Assembly (NCBI GenBank): GCA_003554865.1 | Contig: PWHJ01000152.1 | Span: forward strand, 1 to 64,000 | From: Bacteroidota bacterium | Lineage (GTDB): Bacteria; Bacteroidota; Bacteroidia; Bacteroidales; PUMT01 | DNA: 64,000 nt | Direction of reading: 5' to 3' | Shown here: in pieces, positions 18,573 through 29,380 of the stretch | How the letters are laid out: each line of letters starts with the position of its first letter | How positions within the stretch are numbered: the first letter of the stretch is position 1 | Program-made: the position numbers and the translations under genes | Notes under the pieces: model-generated | Seen by the model: only the letters and a program-made list of their open reading frames with translations | Told to the model about the DNA's origin: nothing | Databases searched by the model: none

Positions 18573-19880
18573 TTAAAGAAAAGAGAGGCATTCCTCAAGT
18601 CTTATTCCCCTTGAACCTTTGATCAGCACAAATGAGTTTTCAGGTTTGTTTGATCTAAGCCATTCATTCAACTCTTTGGTGGTTTCGAAAAACCTGAAGG
18701 GATAATCATTGGAGTGCTCCATAAAATGTTTCCCAACAAGGAGAACATCTTTAAAAGAGTAGCCGGTTAACATATCCAGAATTAAAATATGCTCTTTTCG
18801 GGCATAATTACCCAGCTCCAGCATATCGCCCAGTATAAGCCATTTGGGCCCTCCCTCCATTGAGGCAAACTCTTCAATTGCAAGCTTCATGCTAACCGGA
18901 TTGGCATTGTATGAATCTATATACAAAAGATTGGAACCCGACCTGCAGATCTGTGAACGATTGTTCCGGGGTTCGTAGTATTCCAGTGCCTCTTTGATAT
19001 CAAAGGGGTCAATATTAAAATATCTGCCTGCACATGCTGCAGCAGCAATATTCTCTCCGTTGTACTTTCCTGTAAGCTTTGTTTTTACATTAATTTCCCG
19101 GGGCATTGATTTGCCTGAGAGAGTCATTGTAATAAAAGGAGAAGATTTTTCTTTGACGCCTCTTAGAAAAAGATCACCTTTTGTCCCGTAAAAAACCGCC
19201 TCAAAAGGATAACGCTTACAGAGCTCCATCAAAATATCATTGTCCCTGTTAACTAAACCGGTGCCACCGTTTTCGGAAAGATATGCATAAAGTTCCGATT
19301 TTGCCTTTTTTACCCCTTCCAGTGATCCGAATCCTTCCAGATGTGCAGCACCAATATTGGTTATAATGCCATATGACGGCTGGGCCAGTTTAGAAAGCAA
19401 ACCTATCTCGCCCGGCTGATTGGCGCCCATTTCAACAACGGCTAATTCATGCTGACTGTTCAGTTCAAGAAGGGTTAAGGGCAAACCGACATGATTGTTG
19501 AGGTTGCCGCGGGTGGCCATCAGCCTGTACTTTTTTGACAATATTGCCGCAACAAGCTCCTTTGTAGTGGTCTTGCCGTTGGAGCCGGTTATTGCCAAAA
19601 GCGGTATATCAAACTTCTCCCTGTGAAACTTTGATAAATTCTGCAAGGCTTTCAAAGCATCTTCTACCAGAATGTATCTTTCATCTTTTGCAAAATCAGC
19701 GTTATCTACAACTGCAAACTTGCAGCCAGCTTCAATTGCAGAAGCAGCAAACTTGTTACCGTCAAAGGTGTCACCTTTTATGGCGAAAAAAATCTGACCT
19801 TCCCCTGCCTTTCTGCTGTCAGTGCAAACACCTGCAGAATCCAAGAACAACCTGTATAGCTCATTTGTCATCATATTCAA
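18573..19880 (-). CDS. murF: UDP-N-acetylmuramoyl-tripeptide--D-alanyl-D-alanine ligase
   Basis: CTDSRKAGEGQIFFAIKGDTFDGN, TGSNGKTTTKELVAAIL, ATRGNLNNHVGLPLTLL. Confidence 0.93.
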   Translation of the reverse strand: MNMMTNELYRLFLDSAGVCTDSRKAGEGQIFFAIKGDTFDGNKFAASAIEAGCKFAVVDNADFAKDERYILVEDALKALQNLSKFHREKFDIPLLAITGSNGKTTTKELVAAILSKKYRLMATRGNLNNHVGLPLTLLELNSQHELAVVEMGANQPGEIGLLSKLAQPSYGIITNIGAAHLEGFGSLEGVKKAKSELYAYLSENGGTGLVNRDNDILMELCKRYPFEAVFYGTKGDLFLRGVKEKSSPFITMTLSGKSMPREINVKTKLTGKYNGENIAAAACAGRYFNIDPFDIKEALEYYEPRNNRSQICRSGSNLLYIDSYNANPVSMKLAIEEFASMEGGPKWLILGDMLELGNYARKEHILILDMLTGYSFKDVLLVGKHFMEHSNDYPFRFFETTKELNEWLRSNKPENSFVLIKGSRGIRLEECLSFL

Positions 19881-19960
19881 CTAATAGCAGAAAAAATAAA
19901 AAACCCCATAAATATATGAGGTTTTCCAAGAATTTCTTAAAAAAAGCCAAGATAATAACT

Positions 19961-21421
19961 TTATTCCAAAGTCGGACCTCCTACCCTGTTCATAGCACAA
20001 CGGAATCCAAGATCATCCTTTGACTGTTCCTGATTAAGGAACCTTCTGGAACCAGGTGATAGCCAGTAAGCCCTGTCCCTCCAGGAACCTCCCTTGTAAA
20101 CACGGGCCTCATTGTTTATAAGAGATGCGAAATTGTCTTCACTTTGTGAATACATGCGGTCATCTCCCGGATCAGTCTCACTATCAAAGTATAAACTGGA
20201 CTGTTGATCACCGTCACGATAATCACGGTAATCTGAACGGCTGTAATTAAGGTTTCCGTGTGCATCCTCTTCATCAATCTCCACATAAACAAGGCGGCCA
20301 AGCTCATCCCTTCTGGGATTGCCATCTTCGTCAAGATCCAGCTTCTCGAAAACATTTCCACGGAAAGGCCTGAACTCATCAAAGTCGGCATAAGTCTGGG
20401 GGCGGTATACATCCTGGACCCACTCGTTTACATTACCGGCCATATTGTAAAGCCCAAAATCATTCGGCCAGTAAGATTTAACAGGCGCGGTAATCTCATA
20501 ATCGTCTATACTTCCTGCAACACCCATATAATCACCTTTTCCGCGCACGAAATTGGCTCTCATCTTGCCCAGGTCACGCCGCGAATCATTTCGCGTGTGG
20601 TGACCGTCCCAGGGATAGATCCTTCTTCCGTAAACACGCTCCTCGTAAGTTGTTCCGATAAGACCGTATGCGGCATATTCCCATTCGGCTTCTGTTGGCA
20701 GTCTGTACTTGGGCAATAGTATACCATCTTCAAAACGAACCCGTCTTGTTTCAGAATCCGGCGAAAGATCGGGGAGGTTTTCACGAACCCTTCCCTCATA
20801 AAGCCCTGCAAGATAAGCCTCGGTGCTGAAATTTTCCTCATCCCTCTGCTCCGGATCCCATTCAAGGATCCCTTTTTCTATGAGAAGCATCTCATTTACC
20901 CTGTCTGTACGCCACAGGCAATAATCGTTGGCCTGTGTCCAGCTTACACCTACAACCGGATAATCGTTGTATGCCGGATGCCTGAAATATGTCTCAACGT
21001 ACGGTTCATTATAACCTAGCGGACTCCTCCAGACAGTGGTGTCAGGCAAAGCTCTGCGATGCACATCGGGATTGCTTACATGGACATTCTGCAGCCAGTT
21101 TATGTACTCCCTGTAATCCACATTACTTATAGCCGTCTCATCCATATAGAATGATGTAACGGTTACACGTCTGGGTGGGTTATTCCAGTCATACATAACA
21201 TCCTCCTGGGTGCTGCCCATTGTAAAAGTACCCCCTTCAATGAAAACCAGTCCGGGACCGGTTATCTGCTCGTAGGCATCCTGTACCTCAAAGCCGCCCA
21301 TTTCAGGGTCATTGTAATTCCATCCGGTGGAGGAGGAAACATCGTCACTTCCTCCCAGAATACCGCATGAGGTTAAAATTACAGTCGCTAAAACAAAAGA
21401 AATAATGTTTCTTAACATCAT
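19961..21421 (-). CDS. gldJ: Gliding motility/T9SS-associated lipoprotein GldJ (FGE-sulfatase fold)
   Basis: Lipobox TSCG; GWNYNDPEMGGFEVQ...TGPGLVFIEGGTFTMG; adjacent to murF. Confidence 0.85.
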   Translation of the reverse strand: MMLRNIISFVLATVILTSCGILGGSDDVSSSTGWNYNDPEMGGFEVQDAYEQITGPGLVFIEGGTFTMGSTQEDVMYDWNNPPRRVTVTSFYMDETAISNVDYREYINWLQNVHVSNPDVHRRALPDTTVWRSPLGYNEPYVETYFRHPAYNDYPVVGVSWTQANDYCLWRTDRVNEMLLIEKGILEWDPEQRDEENFSTEAYLAGLYEGRVRENLPDLSPDSETRRVRFEDGILLPKYRLPTEAEWEYAAYGLIGTTYEERVYGRRIYPWDGHHTRNDSRRDLGKMRANFVRGKGDYMGVAGSIDDYEITAPVKSYWPNDFGLYNMAGNVNEWVQDVYRPQTYADFDEFRPFRGNVFEKLDLDEDGNPRRDELGRLVYVEIDEEDAHGNLNYSRSDYRDYRDGDQQSSLYFDSETDPGDDRMYSQSEDNFASLINNEARVYKGGSWRDRAYWLSPGSRRFLNQEQSKDDLGFRCAMNRVGGPTLE

Positions 21422-21681
21422 AATTGTTTTTCTTCATTTAGTAAAATGTATAAAGCGCATTTTGGCTGTTTGATTTGATACGACAATTAGCCAAATAGGT
21501 TACCTTTTAATATCATTTTTTTTCATATTCACTTCCCTTTTACTTGTTATAATAAATGGGGAACTTTTTCAGAAATAAATCTAAACCAGGTGCAAAACTT
21601 TAGAAACTAAACAAAGCTTAGTTGCGTAAATTAATAAATTATAATAATTTTGTTTTAACATTTTTTATTTAATCCAAACAA

Positions 21682-22860
21682 ATGAAAAAGACAATCATCT
21701 GCTCCTTTTTGCTTTTGGGCTTTCTTTTGAGTACCGGCACGACGTCATTCTCACAGATCTCTACCGGAGAATTGTCGGGTCAGCTCAATGTGATTCATGT
21801 AGCGGTTCCGTTTTTAACAATTGCTCCTGACTCAAGGGCCGGTGCAATGGGTGAGGCCGGACTGGCAACAAGTCCCGATGTTTTCTCAATGCACTGGAAT
21901 CCTTCCAAATACGCTTTTATTGATGATGATTTCGGTGCGGCCGTATCTTATACCCCATGGCTCAGGAATCTGATTGACAACATTGATCTGGGATACCTTT
22001 CCGCCTACCACCGGATTGACGATACGCAGGTTATCAGTGCCTCACTCCTTTACTTTTCGATGGGAGAGATCATTTTCACCAACCTGTCGGGAGAGCCGGA
22101 AGGCACGCATAACCCTAATGAATTTGCTGTTGATATAGGCTACTCGAGAAAATTGTCGGAGAGGTTTGCTGGTGGACTCGCTTTCAGGTATATTCGCTCG
22201 GACCTGACAGGAGGAGCATATGTGGCCGGCATACTTAGTCAGCCGGCCCAGGCTTTTTCAGCGGATGTTTCTGTATATTACCTCAATGATATCAACATCT
22301 CAGACAACGATGCGGAACTGGCACTGGGCATGAATATTTCAAACATAGGTAACAAGGTAACTTATTCGGATGAACAAAACACTCAGTTCATCCCGATAAA
22401 CATGGGACTTGGAAGTTCACTTACATACAACATAGATGAACAAAACACCCTTTCTTTGGCCCTCGACTTAAACAAGCTTCTTGTGCCAACACCGCCTCTT
22501 TATTATTCTGATTCGACAGATGTTGACGGCAACCGGGTAATAAGAGAAGGATACAATCCAAACGTTTCGGTTCCAAGGGGCATGTTGCAGTCCTTTTACG
22601 ATGCTCCCGGGGGATTAAAAGAAGAGCTTAGAGAAATTACATGGTCATTTGGAATGGAATACTGGTATATGCAGCAATTCGCAATCAGAGCAGGTTATTT
22701 TTACGAGCATGAGACAAAGGGTAACAGAAAATTTTTCTCCGCAGGCCTGGGCCTTCGCCTTAACATGTTCACTCTTGATTTTTCTTATCTGATACCCGTT
22801 TACAGGGCTAATCCACTGGCAAACACACTGCGGTTTTCACTCTCTTTTAATTTTCAGTAA
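21682..22860 (+). CDS. porV: Type IX secretion outer-membrane protein PorV (LptO)
   Basis: VAVPFLTIAPDSRAGAMGEAGLATSPDVFSMHWNPSKYAF; adjacent to ispF. Confidence 0.9.
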   Translation: MKKTIICSFLLLGFLLSTGTTSFSQISTGELSGQLNVIHVAVPFLTIAPDSRAGAMGEAGLATSPDVFSMHWNPSKYAFIDDDFGAAVSYTPWLRNLIDNIDLGYLSAYHRIDDTQVISASLLYFSMGEIIFTNLSGEPEGTHNPNEFAVDIGYSRKLSERFAGGLAFRYIRSDLTGGAYVAGILSQPAQAFSADVSVYYLNDINISDNDAELALGMNISNIGNKVTYSDEQNTQFIPINMGLGSSLTYNIDEQNTLSLALDLNKLLVPTPPLYYSDSTDVDGNRVIREGYNPNVSVPRGMLQSFYDAPGGLKEELREITWSFGMEYWYMQQFAIRAGYFYEHETKGNRKFFSAGLGLRLNMFTLDFSYLIPVYRANPLANTLRFSLSFNFQ

Positions 22861-22886
22861 AACAATTAAAAAACAATATTTAACAT

Positions 22887-23375
22887 ATGGAACATAGAGT
22901 CGGGCTGGGGTATGATGTACACAGACTTGAAGAAAATAAAAAACTCATTATCGGGGGAATAAACATTCCTCATTCAAAAGGGCCCGTAGCTCATTCCGAC
23001 GGTGATGTGCTGATACATGCCATTTGCGATGCGCTCCTGGGTGCGGCATCTCTGGGAGATATTGGCACATATTTCCCTGACACTGATTCAAGGTATAAGA
23101 ACGCTGACAGCCGCAAGCTGCTTGATGAAGTGGTCAGAATTCTGGGTAGAAAAAATTTTAAAATTGGGAATATAGATACCGTAGTTTGCCTTCAGAGGCC
23201 CAAAATCAATCACCATATAGAATCCATAAAATCTTCCCTGACAAAGGTATTGCAAATAGAGCGGGAAAATATTTCGGTTAAGGCAACCACCACGGAAAAA
23301 CTGGGCTTTGTAGGTGAAGAAAAGGGTATTTCTGCCTACGCTGTTGCTCTTCTCTACAGGGAGAAAAACGGTTAA
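22887..23375 (+). CDS. ispF: 2-C-methyl-D-erythritol 2,4-cyclodiphosphate synthase
   Basis: GYDVHRLEE, HSDGDVLIHAICDALLGA, TTTEKLGFVGEEKGISAYAVALL. Confidence 0.95.
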   Translation: MEHRVGLGYDVHRLEENKKLIIGGINIPHSKGPVAHSDGDVLIHAICDALLGAASLGDIGTYFPDTDSRYKNADSRKLLDEVVRILGRKNFKIGNIDTVVCLQRPKINHHIESIKSSLTKVLQIERENISVKATTTEKLGFVGEEKGISAYAVALLYREKNG

Positions 23376-23480
23376 TAACCATGAGAGGCTTTACGTTTCG
23401 TGCCACGAAAACCTTTCCCTGCAAAAAATATTTTCTTTTATTTACTAAGTTAGCTCTTAAGGTTAAGCAGAAAAAATAAT

Positions 23481-23846
23481 ATGCAGATAAAAAAAACCCT
23501 GGTGCTGGGAGCAAGTCCAAAAGATATCAGATTTTCAAACAAAGCCGTTAAAAGCCTGAAAAGTTATAATCACCCGGTTGTACCGCTGGGAAACAAACAG
23601 GGGAAGATTGCCGGTATCGATATACTTCAAGGCAAACCAAATATCAATGATATTCACACAGTTGCACTTTATCTTGGCCCGCCGCGGCAAAAGGAGTATT
23701 ATCAGTATATCCTTTCATTGAATCCAAGTCGGATAATTTTCAATCCCGGCACTGAAAATCCTGAGCTTATGGAATTAGTCGAAAATGAAGGCATTGAAGT
23801 GATCAAAGACTGCACCCTCATTATGCTCAATAACGACAGGTACTGA
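23481..23846 (+). CDS. CoA-binding domain protein (YccU-like)
   Basis: VLGASPKDIRFSNKAVKSLKSYNHPVVPLGNKQGKIAGIDI. Confidence 0.85.
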   Translation: MQIKKTLVLGASPKDIRFSNKAVKSLKSYNHPVVPLGNKQGKIAGIDILQGKPNINDIHTVALYLGPPRQKEYYQYILSLNPSRIIFNPGTENPELMELVENEGIEVIKDCTLIMLNNDRY

Positions 23847-23881
23847 AGCACCCAGGCTTTTACGGATCATTCCGGGCTTTT

Positions 23882-25894
23882 TTAATCCAGAAACTTCTCT
23901 ATTAGTTTGTCATCGGCCAGATTAGGCAATGTAACCTTCAGCCGCTTATTCTTTTCCATTTCACGTTTTATGGTAGCCATAGCTCCGCGGTTTCTTGCCC
24001 AGCTGCGGCGAGCTATACCGTTATTCACATCCCAGTGAAGCATCATCTCAAGACGCCTGCCGGCATCATCCGATCCGTCAAGGACCAGACCGAAGCCTCC
24101 GTTCAAAGCTTCCCCCCATCCGACACCTCCTCCGTTATGAAGAGATACCCACGTTGCTCCCCTGAAAGAATCTCCTATAACATTATGCACAGCCATATCG
24201 GCCGTATACTTTGAGCCGTCGTAAATATTTGATGTTTCACGGAAAGGTGAATCCGTGCCTGAAACATCATGATGATCTCGTCCGAGTACAATCGGAGCGG
24301 ATATTTTCCCCTCCCGCAAAGCCTTGTTGAATGCCAAAGCTATCTTTATTCTCCCTTCGGAATCTGCATAGAGAATACGCGCCTGGGAGCCCACTACCAG
24401 CTTGTTTTTGCCAGCCTGCTTTATCCACATTATATTGTCGTCAAGCTGCGACCTTATTTCTTCGGGGGCATTTTCGCGAATCTCCTCAAGAACCCCGGCT
24501 GCCAGTCTATCGGTATACTCCAGATCAGAGGGATCGGAAGAGGTGCACACCCAGCGGAACGGACCGAATCCGTAATCGAAGAACATCGGACCCATTATGT
24601 CCTCAACATATGAGGGATAGCGGAAATCTCCCGTCGCATTGAAAATGTCGGCTCCCGCGCGACCGGCTTCAAGTAAGAAAGCATTGCCGTAATCCCAAAA
24701 GTACATTCCTTTTTCACTCAACTTGTTAACAGCATTCACGTGACGCCGGAGCGACTCTTTTACAGCTTCCCTGAACTTTGCAGGCTCCCGTGCCATCATC
24801 TCGTTGGCTTCCTCAAAACTTATACCTGCCGGATAGTAACCGCCTGAAAAGGGGTTATGCAACGATGTCTGATCCGATCCCAGCTCTACCGGTACATTCT
24901 CCTGAACAAGCTTTTCAAGCAGATCCACAATATTCCCCCGGTAAGCCAGTGAGACAGCTTCCTTCTCTTCCCTTGCCTTCATGGTACGGTCAACAAGTTT
25001 ATCCAGATCATGGTAAACTTCATCCACCCACCCTTGAGAATAACGCTTTTCAAGAGGTTTAGGGTTAATCTCCGCTATCAGGCAGATCCCCCCGGCAATT
25101 ACAGTTGCCTTTGGCTGCGCACCCGACATCCCGCCAAGTCCGGAAGTAACAAATATTTTTCCGCCCAGGTTATCTTCACCTTCTTTGCTTATCATTCTGC
25201 CGGCATTCAAAACCGTGATGGTCGTTCCATGAACGATCCCCTGGGGGCCTATATACATGAACGACCCGGCAGTCATTTGTCCGTATTGCGAAACACCAAG
25301 AGCATTAAATTTTTCGTATTCATCCTTTGATGAATAATTGGGCACTGTAATACCGTTTGTGACAACAACGCGGGGAGCATCCCGGTGAGAGGGGAACAGC
25401 CCGACAGGATGGCCGGAATAAAGAACAAGAGTCTGCTCTTCGGTCATTTCCGCCAGATACCTCATAGTCAGCAGATACTGTGCCCAGTTCTGGAATACAG
25501 CTCCATTTCCCCCGTATGTGATCAGCTCGTGGGGATGCTGGGCAACAGCTTCATCCAGATTGTTGGAAAGCATCAGCATAATTGCAGCAGCCTGCTTTGA
25601 GCGGTGGGGAAAATCATTGATACTTCCGGCTCTTATCCAGTAATCGGGCCTGTAACGGTACATATAAATGCGCCCGTACTCCTTCAGCTCCTTTGCAAAC
25701 TCTTCGGCCAAAACCTCATGATGTTCAGGCGGGAAATATCTCAGTGCATTTTTTAATGCAAGCTTCTTTTCTTTTTTGCTTAGAATATCTTTTCGTTTGG
25801 GGGCATGGTTAATATTGGGATCATAAGGCTTAGGCGGGGGCAATTCGGAAGGAATCCCCTCCAAAACGGCTTTTTTAAACTCTTCCAAAGTCAT
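23882..25894 (-). CDS. hutU: Urocanate hydratase
   Basis: TYGGNGAVFQNWAQYLLTMRYLAEMTEEQTLVLYSGHPVGLFPSH; TSGLGGMSGAQPKA; SLHNGGGVGWGEA. Confidence 0.95.
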   Translation of the reverse strand: MTLEEFKKAVLEGIPSELPPPKPYDPNINHAPKRKDILSKKEKKLALKNALRYFPPEHHEVLAEEFAKELKEYGRIYMYRYRPDYWIRAGSINDFPHRSKQAAAIMLMLSNNLDEAVAQHPHELITYGGNGAVFQNWAQYLLTMRYLAEMTEEQTLVLYSGHPVGLFPSHRDAPRVVVTNGITVPNYSSKDEYEKFNALGVSQYGQMTAGSFMYIGPQGIVHGTTITVLNAGRMISKEGEDNLGGKIFVTSGLGGMSGAQPKATVIAGGICLIAEINPKPLEKRYSQGWVDEVYHDLDKLVDRTMKAREEKEAVSLAYRGNIVDLLEKLVQENVPVELGSDQTSLHNPFSGGYYPAGISFEEANEMMAREPAKFREAVKESLRRHVNAVNKLSEKGMYFWDYGNAFLLEAGRAGADIFNATGDFRYPSYVEDIMGPMFFDYGFGPFRWVCTSSDPSDLEYTDRLAAGVLEEIRENAPEEIRSQLDDNIMWIKQAGKNKLVVGSQARILYADSEGRIKIALAFNKALREGKISAPIVLGRDHHDVSGTDSPFRETSNIYDGSKYTADMAVHNVIGDSFRGATWVSLHNGGGVGWGEALNGGFGLVLDGSDDAGRRLEMMLHWDVNNGIARRSWARNRGAMATIKREMEKNKRLKVTLPNLADDKLIEKFLD

Positions 25895-25931
25895 TTCTTA
25901 TTATAATTTTGGATTATATTTTTTTGATATT

Positions 25932-25965
25932 AAAAAGAACTGCCGGGGTGACAGTTCTTTTTTTT
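25932..25965. terminator. Intrinsic terminator, probably bidirectional
   Basis: AAAAAGAACTG-CCGGGGTGA-CAGTTCTTTTTTTT. Confidence 0.85.
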
Positions 25966-26004
25966 TGATTACTGCGGATTAAGACATTAACCCTCAAACA
26001 AATA

Positions 26005-26769
26005 TTATGAGTTGTGCAGTTCATCATCGACAAGTATCCTTCCGCAGTATTCGCATACAATTATCTTCTTTCTTGAGCGGATATCAAGCTGGCGCTGCGG
26101 TGGAATTTTATTAAAACATCCCCCGCAAGCATCCCTTTCCACGGTTACAACCGCAAGTCCGTTGCGTGCGTTTTTCCTTATCCGCTTGTATGCGGTAAGC
26201 AAGCGGGGCTCAATTATACTTTGAACCTTTTCGGAACGTTTCTGCAGATCTTCCTCTTCCTTTTGTGTTTCCGAGATAATACTGTTTAGCTCTTCCTTTT
26301 TGTCTTCAAGATCTTTTTTGCGCTCATCAAGGAGTTTATTTGTTTCCTCTTCAGCTTCGGTCTTTTCTTTCAACTCGGCGTTAAACTCCTTTATCCTCTT
26401 TTCGCACAACTCGATCTCAAGGGTTTGATACTCTATCTCTTTTGACAATGAATCATATTCACGGTTATTGCGGACATTGTTTTGTTGTTCCTGATATTTC
26501 TTTATCAATGCATTTGCATCAACAATCTCGTTTTTTTTATCTGAGATCTTTTTCTCCAGCTCTTTTTTCTCTTCCTGAAGCTTGGACAAACGGGTTTCAA
26601 GTCCGGCGATCTCATCTTCCAGATCCTGCACTTCCAGGGGCAACTCACCCCTTAAGATCTTGATCCTGTCAATTGAGGAATCAATTTTTTGCAACTCATA
26701 AAGGTTTCTTAGTTTTTCCTCAACACTCCTTTCTGCTGCTTCCTGATTTTTAGCTTTTTCTTTGCTCAT
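26005..26769 (-). CDS. C4-type zinc-ribbon coiled-coil protein (CdsZ/DUF164-like)
   Basis: Long coiled coil; ACGGCFNKIPPQRQLDIRSRKKIIVCEYCGRIL. Confidence 0.9.
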   Translation of the reverse strand: MSKEKAKNQEAAERSVEEKLRNLYELQKIDSSIDRIKILRGELPLEVQDLEDEIAGLETRLSKLQEEKKELEKKISDKKNEIVDANALIKKYQEQQNNVRNNREYDSLSKEIEYQTLEIELCEKRIKEFNAELKEKTEAEEETNKLLDERKKDLEDKKEELNSIISETQKEEEDLQKRSEKVQSIIEPRLLTAYKRIRKNARNGLAVVTVERDACGGCFNKIPPQRQLDIRSRKKIIVCEYCGRILVDDELHNS

Positions 26770-26772
26770 ATA

Positions 26773-27867
26773 CTACAGATAATTTATCGGATTTGTATTT
26801 ACTTCTGTCTGATAAACTGCAAATTTAGGGAATTTTTTTGTAAGTATATCGTAAAATAACTCAACAGTAAACTGCTCACTCTCAAAGTGTCCCACATCTG
26901 CAATAACTATGCGGCCGTCCGCATCGAAAAACTGATGATATTTGAAATCGGCCGATACGAAAACATCCGCACCTACACTAATGGCATTTTCCAGCAAAGT
27001 ACTGCCGCTGCCACCGCATACAGCAACCTTTTCAACTTTTCCACCCAGAAGCCCCGTGTGTTTTATCACCGGTGAGCTAAAAACCTCTTTCAGGGTTTTT
27101 AAGAATTCCATCTCTTCTGACGGCTCTTCCATCCTGCCCGTCATACCCATTCCCCACTCCCCGAACTTGTTCTCGACAGGGTATATATCGTATGCGACTT
27201 CTTCGTATGGATGTGATTCAAACATTGCTCCAAGCACTTTTTCTTCAATATAGAACGGATATATTGTTTCCACTCTTATCTCCCTTTCGGTATGCATTTG
27301 ACCTTTTTCACCGGTGAACGGACTTGCCTCGTCGGATGGACGGAAAGTTCCTTCACCCTGGAGATTGAAGCTGCACTGATCATATTCGCCAATTTGACCG
27401 GCACCTGCGCCGAAAATTGCTTTTCGCACAGAATCTGCATGATCAGAAGGAACAAAAACCACAAGCTTACGCAACTTTTGCGCGGCCGGTGACACTATCT
27501 GCAAATCCTTCAACCCAAGTTTTCGGCAGATAAATTCATTCACTCCCCTGGCGGCATTGTCAAAATTTGTATGAGCGGCATAAAGGGCAATATTGTTCCG
27601 CAGAGCTTTCATAAGCAGCCTCTCCACACGGGAGCGGTTTGTGATCCTTTTCAGAGGTGAAAAAACTAGCGGATGATGTGAGATCACAAGGCCGGCATCC
27701 CTTCTGACAGCCTCATCAATAACTTTTTCGGTCACATCAACACTGAGAAGCACCGAGTTGACCTGATCATCATCACTCCCTGCAATCAAACCCGAATTGT
27801 CATAAGACTCCTGCATTGACAGAGGCGCATAATCCTCCAAAGTCGAAACTATTTCCTTGATCTTCAT
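26773..27867 (-). CDS. NIF3-like dinuclear metal-center protein
   Basis: LEDYAPLSMQESYDNSGLIAG, ISHHPLVFSPLKRI, YAAHTNFDNAARGVN, DVGHFESEQ. Confidence 0.93.
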   Translation of the reverse strand: MKIKEIVSTLEDYAPLSMQESYDNSGLIAGSDDDQVNSVLLSVDVTEKVIDEAVRRDAGLVISHHPLVFSPLKRITNRSRVERLLMKALRNNIALYAAHTNFDNAARGVNEFICRKLGLKDLQIVSPAAQKLRKLVVFVPSDHADSVRKAIFGAGAGQIGEYDQCSFNLQGEGTFRPSDEASPFTGEKGQMHTEREIRVETIYPFYIEEKVLGAMFESHPYEEVAYDIYPVENKFGEWGMGMTGRMEEPSEEMEFLKTLKEVFSSPVIKHTGLLGGKVEKVAVCGGSGSTLLENAISVGADVFVSADFKYHQFFDADGRIVIADVGHFESEQFTVELFYDILTKKFPKFAVYQTEVNTNPINYL

Positions 27868-27966
27868 ATATTTTACATGCTTTTACGTAGAAAAAGCTCC
27901 AATTTTATTATATTAAAACATTTTACTGCAAAATAAGGGGGGAGGAATAAAACAGCAAAAGAAATA

Positions 27967-28302
27967 TTACAAACCCTCTTTTATTTCTATCAGCATTTCC
28001 CTTACAGCTTTGAGTTTTTTAACCATCTCGAAATTGTTGACTGCATCTTCCCTGTTTTCTTTGAGTTTCTTCTTGGCACCTTTAAGGGTCATCCCCCGCT
28101 CTTTCACAAGATTGTAGATCAGGTGAAAATTCTCGATATCCTCGGCGGTGAAAAAACGGTTCCCTTTTTTGTTCTTTCTGGGCTTAATAATGTCAAATTC
28201 CTTCTCCCAGTAACGGATAAGGGATGTGTTCACTCCAAACATATCGGCAATTTCACCAATAGAATAAAAGAGCTTTTCCACCTTTTGTTCCTTAGAAGCC
28301 AA
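27967..28302 (-). CDS. MerR-family transcriptional regulator
   Basis: YSIGEIADMFGVNTSLIRYWEKEFDIIKPRKNKKGNRFFTAEDIENF. Confidence 0.9.
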   Translation of the reverse strand: MASKEQKVEKLFYSIGEIADMFGVNTSLIRYWEKEFDIIKPRKNKKGNRFFTAEDIENFHLIYNLVKERGMTLKGAKKKLKENREDAVNNFEMVKKLKAVREMLIEIKEGL

Positions 28303-28316
28303 CTGAAAACAATTTT

Positions 28317-29297
28317 TTACATTCCTAAAAATGAGCCCCCTTGCTGAGAAAGCCTGATCATCTCATCGTACTCCTCAGGTGAGAGATCTTTGAAATAATA
28401 GTTGATCGGATCTACTGGTCTGTTGTTCTTTCTTACCTCGTAATGCAGGTGTGGAGCAGTTGAAAAACCGGTATTGCCTACAAGTCCTATAATTTCTCCG
28501 CGACTTACACTGTCACCGCGATTTACATGTATCTCTTCAAGATGGGCATAAATAGTTTTGTATCCGAAACCATGGTCAACTTCAATCATATTTCCGAAAC
28601 CTGTACGGGATCTGTCACGCTGGATCCGTGAAACAACCCCGTCGCCCGTAGCATAAATATCTGTTCCAAGTGGCGCGGTAAAATCCATTCCTTCGTGAAA
28701 CCGCTCAACTTTCATTATAGGATGTATCCTGTAGCCGAAGTATCCGGCTATCCTCCGAAGATCGTCAACCGCAATAGGCTTGATTGCCGGTATGCTTGAG
28801 AGCATCTCCTCTTTGTTCTTTGCCATATCTATGACCTCATCATAGCTTTTGGACTGGACATAAAGCTGTTTTTTAAGCACATCCAGACGATTGGCTGTTT
28901 CTATAACTATGCGGCTGTTCTCATATCCCTCCAGCTCGGCATACCTGTCAACACCCCCGAACCCCGCCTGTCTTACACTCTGGGAAACAGGCTCAGCATT
29001 GAAAACCGTGCGGTAAATATTGTCGTCCCGTCTTTGTATATCCTTGAGCACTTGAGTGAGATGATCCATTTGATTGTTAAGCATCTCATACTTAAAGGTA
29101 AGAAACTCCACTTCCCTTTTCAGCCTTTGTTCTTTAGGCAAGTCAAAGAAAAAACTGAAAACCAGAAAATAGAGTACGGCCAGAACTAAACTGGCAGAAA
29201 AATAGGACAAAAAATTCAGAAATTTATCCTTTCGGGTGGAATTTATCTTTTTATAACTAAGTGACTCGGAATCAAACCTATACTTGCTCTTTGTCAT
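28317..29297 (-). CDS. M23-family metallopeptidase
   Basis: RFHEGMDFTAPLGTDIYATGDGVVSRI; HGFGYKTIYAHLEEIHVNRGDSVSRGEIIGLVGNTGFSTAPHLHYEV. Confidence 0.93.
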   Translation of the reverse strand: MTKSKYRFDSESLSYKKINSTRKDKFLNFLSYFSASLVLAVLYFLVFSFFFDLPKEQRLKREVEFLTFKYEMLNNQMDHLTQVLKDIQRRDDNIYRTVFNAEPVSQSVRQAGFGGVDRYAELEGYENSRIVIETANRLDVLKKQLYVQSKSYDEVIDMAKNKEEMLSSIPAIKPIAVDDLRRIAGYFGYRIHPIMKVERFHEGMDFTAPLGTDIYATGDGVVSRIQRDRSRTGFGNMIEVDHGFGYKTIYAHLEEIHVNRGDSVSRGEIIGLVGNTGFSTAPHLHYEVRKNNRPVDPINYYFKDLSPEEYDEMIRLSQQGGSFLGM

Positions 29298-29380
29298 ATA
29301 ATTACCTTTATTATTTTTTTAAAAAAACAGGTAAAAGCGGTATGGAATGCCTACAAATCTAAATGAAATAAATTAATTTT

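Noticed and set aside
19961-21421. Sulfatase-modifying factor / formylglycine-generating enzyme
   Set aside because: The lipoprotein signal, GldJ-like N-terminal motif and murF adjacency fit GldJ better than an enzyme.
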